Of a DNA stretch of 64,000 bases, positions 61,430-64,000 are shown piece after piece. Under the pieces are notes generated by a model. That model ran no database searches, was not told where the DNA came from, and saw only the letters and a list, made by a program, of their open reading frames with translations. This DNA comes from Symbiodinium microadriaticum. Taxonomy: Eukaryota > Sar > Dinophyceae > Suessiales > Symbiodiniaceae. Position 1 is the stretch's first letter, and each line of letters begins with the position of its first letter. The stretch spans positions 174,322 through 238,321 of the forward strand of contig LSRX01000671.1 of NCBI GenBank assembly GCA_001939145.1, read 5' to 3'. A program made the translations under genes and the position numbers.

Positions 61430-62100
61430 GCGACCCAGACCTAGGCTTCCGGCGCAGCCCCTCTGCGGAGACTCTGAGCTTGCAGGACGCAGCGGCGCGG
61501 GCCGGCTCCTGCCCAAGCAACTATGGTTTCGGGGCTCAGTTGCGGGAACCGAAACTCGTATGTAAATAAATAAATAAATAAATATATATATATATATATA
61601 TTATATGCATATATATATATATAGAGAGAGTCATACATATATATATATATATATACATATTATATCATCTTGAATACCTGTTGAAATTCGATGCAGCTTC
61701 CATCGAACTCGATCCGCAGAAACTTTTGAAGCCCCCACCCCCAAGGGCCCCGGGAGGTGGCCCAGCCCTGAAGCCCTGGAGCCCTAAGCACCATTCCAAC
61801 ATAGCTCTCAACCTCAAGTCTTGAACCTTCATCATAGGGTTTAGGGTTTAGGGTTAGGGTTTAGGGTTTAGGGCTGATTGGCAGAGTCTGGGTTCAAAAA
61901 AAGGGTTTAGGGTTAGGACCCTCATCATAAGGCTCCTAACCCTTGACAGAACCGGGTAACCTTAAATTCTGTCAACACCCCCCGGGTCGAAGAGCCCGAA
62001 ACCGAAGCCTGGAGCCGATCGTCCTCTTGCTGCCCAGCATCCCTGGCGCGGGAGCTTACCCGAGAGGAAATCCAGGGCCTGCCTCTGGGATCAAACAAGT
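61430..62100 (+). other. Candidate exons of an unidentified gene
   Basis: Three open, GC-rich pieces in the + direction: about 61441-61560 (RRSPSAETLSLQDAAARAGS), 61670-61735 (LEYLLKFDAASIELDPQKLL) and 61980-62100 (EEPETEAWSRSSSCCPASLA then RELTREEIQGLPLGSNK). They are separated by TA microsatellite and TTTAGGG-type DNA, as the introns of GOGAT are. Splice sites are not certain and no domain is recognised. Confidence 0.3.
61836..61875. repeat. TTTAGGG telomere-type repeat
   Basis: Five or six near-perfect TTTAGGG units. Confidence 0.9.
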
Positions 62101-62612
62101 TTGAGGGTGTAGGGTTGAGGGGAGTCGGGGGTTGAAAAATTCGGGGAGCCTGGGTCCAAAAAAGGGGTTTAGGGGAGTCTGATTTCTTTGAGAGAGAATA
62201 CACGTATCCATCAGCTCTCTGCTCGGACGAGATAGTTCCAGTTTCTTTCAGAGCTGAGCTTCAGAACGTGGGCGGACTTGCCGGCTGACACTTAGAGCCC
62301 AGCTGCAACAGAGGTTTAGGGGTTTTAGGGTTTCGGGATTTAAAATAAGGGGATTCCGGGGTTAGGGAATCTGGCCGGGCGAGCACTAGTCAAGCCCGTG
62401 CAAACGAGGGTACGGCTCAAGCCAATTTGGTCGAGCGTAGCTGTGTGATTGAATACTTGGTTGGTCAGAACATTCCCTTTCCAAGCGCTTTCAGACGCGT
62501 ATGCTTTCCAAGCATTTTACACAACCTGTCCGCAAAATGTGACCTACCTGTTCAGGCACGTGAAGCTGACTTCTATCAACTAACAACCATCTTTGGTCGT
62601 TTACTAATTCTT

Positions 62613-63134
62613 CTACTACTACTACTACTACTACTACTGCTGCTACTGCTACTGCTACTGCTACTGCTACTGCTACTGCTACTGCTACTGCTACTGCTAT
62701 TGCTACTGCTACTGCTACTGCTACTGCTACTGCTACTGCTACTGCTACTGCTACTGCTACTGCTACTGCTACTCCTCCTGCTACTCCTCCTGTTACTCCT
62801 ACTACTCCTACTCCTCCNNNNNNNNNNNNNNNNNNNNNNNNNNNNNNNNNNNNNNNNNNNNNNNNNNNNNNNNNNNNNNNNNNNNNNNNNNNNNNNNNNN
62901 NNNNNNNNNNNNNNNNNNNNNNNNNNNNNNNNNNNNNNNNNNNNNNNNNNNNNNNNNNNNNNNNNNNNNNNNNNNNNNNNNNNNNNNNNNNNNNNNNNNN
63001 NNNNNNNNNNNNNNNNNNNNNNNNNNNNNNNNNNNNNNNNNNNNNNNNNNNNNNNACTACCACTACCACTAATTCTTCCACTACCACTACCACTACCACT
63101 ACCACTACCACTACCACTACCACTACCACTACCA

Positions 63135-63168
<34 letters not shown>

Positions 63169-63238
63169 CACTATCACTATCATCACTACTATCACTACTA
63201 TCACTACTATCACTACTATCACTACTATCACTACTAAC
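62613..63238. repeat. Trinucleotide/hexanucleotide array with assembly gap
   Basis: ACT, then ACTGCT, then CTACTC-type units from the left, and CCACTA then CTATCA-type units on the right of the gap. The reading frames (polyleucine, polyserine, polyvaline) run on both strands and are repeat translation, not genes. Confidence 0.95.
62818..63055. other. Assembly gap (238 N)
   Basis: A run of N inside the trinucleotide array. Array length is therefore unknown. Confidence 0.99.
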
Positions 63239-64000
63239 TACTAACCCATTTGTAAGTGCTGGAACCTTAGACTCCAATAGCAACGAAGGATCCGCGGCAC
63301 CGGCTATGCAGACAGCGCATCATGGCTCAGGTTGCAGAAGTCAAACCCCGAATCCTCTGCTTTAGAGGCGACTAGAAGGGTGCCTATAAGTGGTCCATAA
63401 GTATCACAAGGCCAAGGCTTACAATCAGGGGTACCAGAAGTGTTGGGGGGGTCTTGGGTCTAGGGCTTTGCGGTATGATTTGGGCTCAGGTCTTAGGCTG
63501 TTTTCAGGTTCGGAATCAGCCAGAACCATTGCCAGTGTCATGTTTTCTTCACCCCCCCCCCCCCAACAGGCATAGACCTTGCATACGGTTATTGTTATTG
63601 TCGATGCTTGCTTCCAATCAAGCGGGCCGGAATGATGCCCTCCGTTAACTAGAACTGTATACCCCGAGAGCGACACCTGCAAAGCCCGAGTAAGTTCAAG
63701 GTTCAGTTTTTTAGGATGACGTTGTTGAAAGGACTGGACGTTAGCTCTCTACCTCATGTTCTCGTTTGCTAGCTATATCGTCGTCACGTTCGTTTCCTCA
63801 CGCCTATGCGTACTCTTCTTTGTTTAGGATTTCTCTCTGCATGAGGTTGGCGCGCCTAGTCTGACTTTATGGGCTCTGGCAGTTGCGTAAACCTGACATT
63901 GGTTTATGCTCCCCGCTCTCCTTGCTCCTCAGCTTCAAGGGTGAGCCCGTTGACAGGGCATGCATGCACAACGATGGGACGGGGGAACATCGTCCTCGTC
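63239..64000. other. Window end, unassigned
   Basis: Mixed-composition DNA with a C-rich homopolymer (63551-63564) and short frames on both strands. No supported gene, and no hairpin family recognised. Confidence 0.4.

Noticed and set aside
62427..63365. Long frames of 235-312 codons on both strands
   Set aside because: They are polyleucine, polyserine or polyvaline translations of a trinucleotide array and run through 238 undetermined bases.

Overview
The window is nuclear DNA from a eukaryote, most likely a dinoflagellate. The evidence is two intron-dense genes with the family's splice signals. I could place 52 introns by protein continuity. Every acceptor is AG followed by a G in the exon, and the donors are a mixture of GC, GA and GT (23 GC, 15 GA, 14 GT). 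Mixed GC/GA/GT donors with an AG|G acceptor are established for dinoflagellates such as Symbiodiniaceae. Exons are GC-rich, genes run in one direction (+), and the non-coding DNA is saturated with degenerate TTTAGGG/CCCTAAA telomere-type repeats, microsatellites and short inverted-repeat elements. The species cannot be named from the sequence.

Layout. 1-2.8 kb: AT-rich pentanucleotide repeat, hairpin elements and unassigned DNA. 2.8-4.5 kb: an intronless gene for a 300-aa protein with three GKH[R/K]G modules and a PFU-like segment, followed by a decayed tandem copy of itself. 5.3-8.7 kb: scattered coding-looking exons of an unidentified gene. 8.7-13.9 kb: repeats only. 13,898-41,001: a complete 22-exon beta-tubulin gene (445 aa). 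41-58 kb: repeats and several unassigned candidate exons. 58.0-58.6 kb: an intronless four-helix membrane protein. 59.4-60.4 kb: a cluster of palindromes and a tRNA-like element. 61.4-64 kb: candidate exons and a large trinucleotide array broken by an assembly gap.

The main discovery is the architecture of the central 27 kb. Intron 13 of beta-tubulin spans 17.2 kb (19,262-36,482) and holds a complete same-strand glutamate synthase (GOGAT) gene of 32 exons. Its 6,657 spliced bases give 2,218 aa, with glutaminase, FMN synthase and GltD-like domains fused in one chain and a predicted C-terminal membrane anchor. Both reading frames close exactly (tubulin 1,338 nt, GOGAT 6,657 nt). The one assembly gap inside the nest lies in a GOGAT intron, so the two halves of tubulin are tied to GOGAT from both sides.

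Most introns start with the same two bases that begin the downstream exon (37 of 52), and some are flanked by direct repeats of 9-20 bp. Several introns carry inverted-repeat elements or are recognisably related to one another. Together this looks like intron gain by mobile introner-like elements that leave target-site duplications. No CRISPR array, rRNA, operon or prokaryotic feature was seen.
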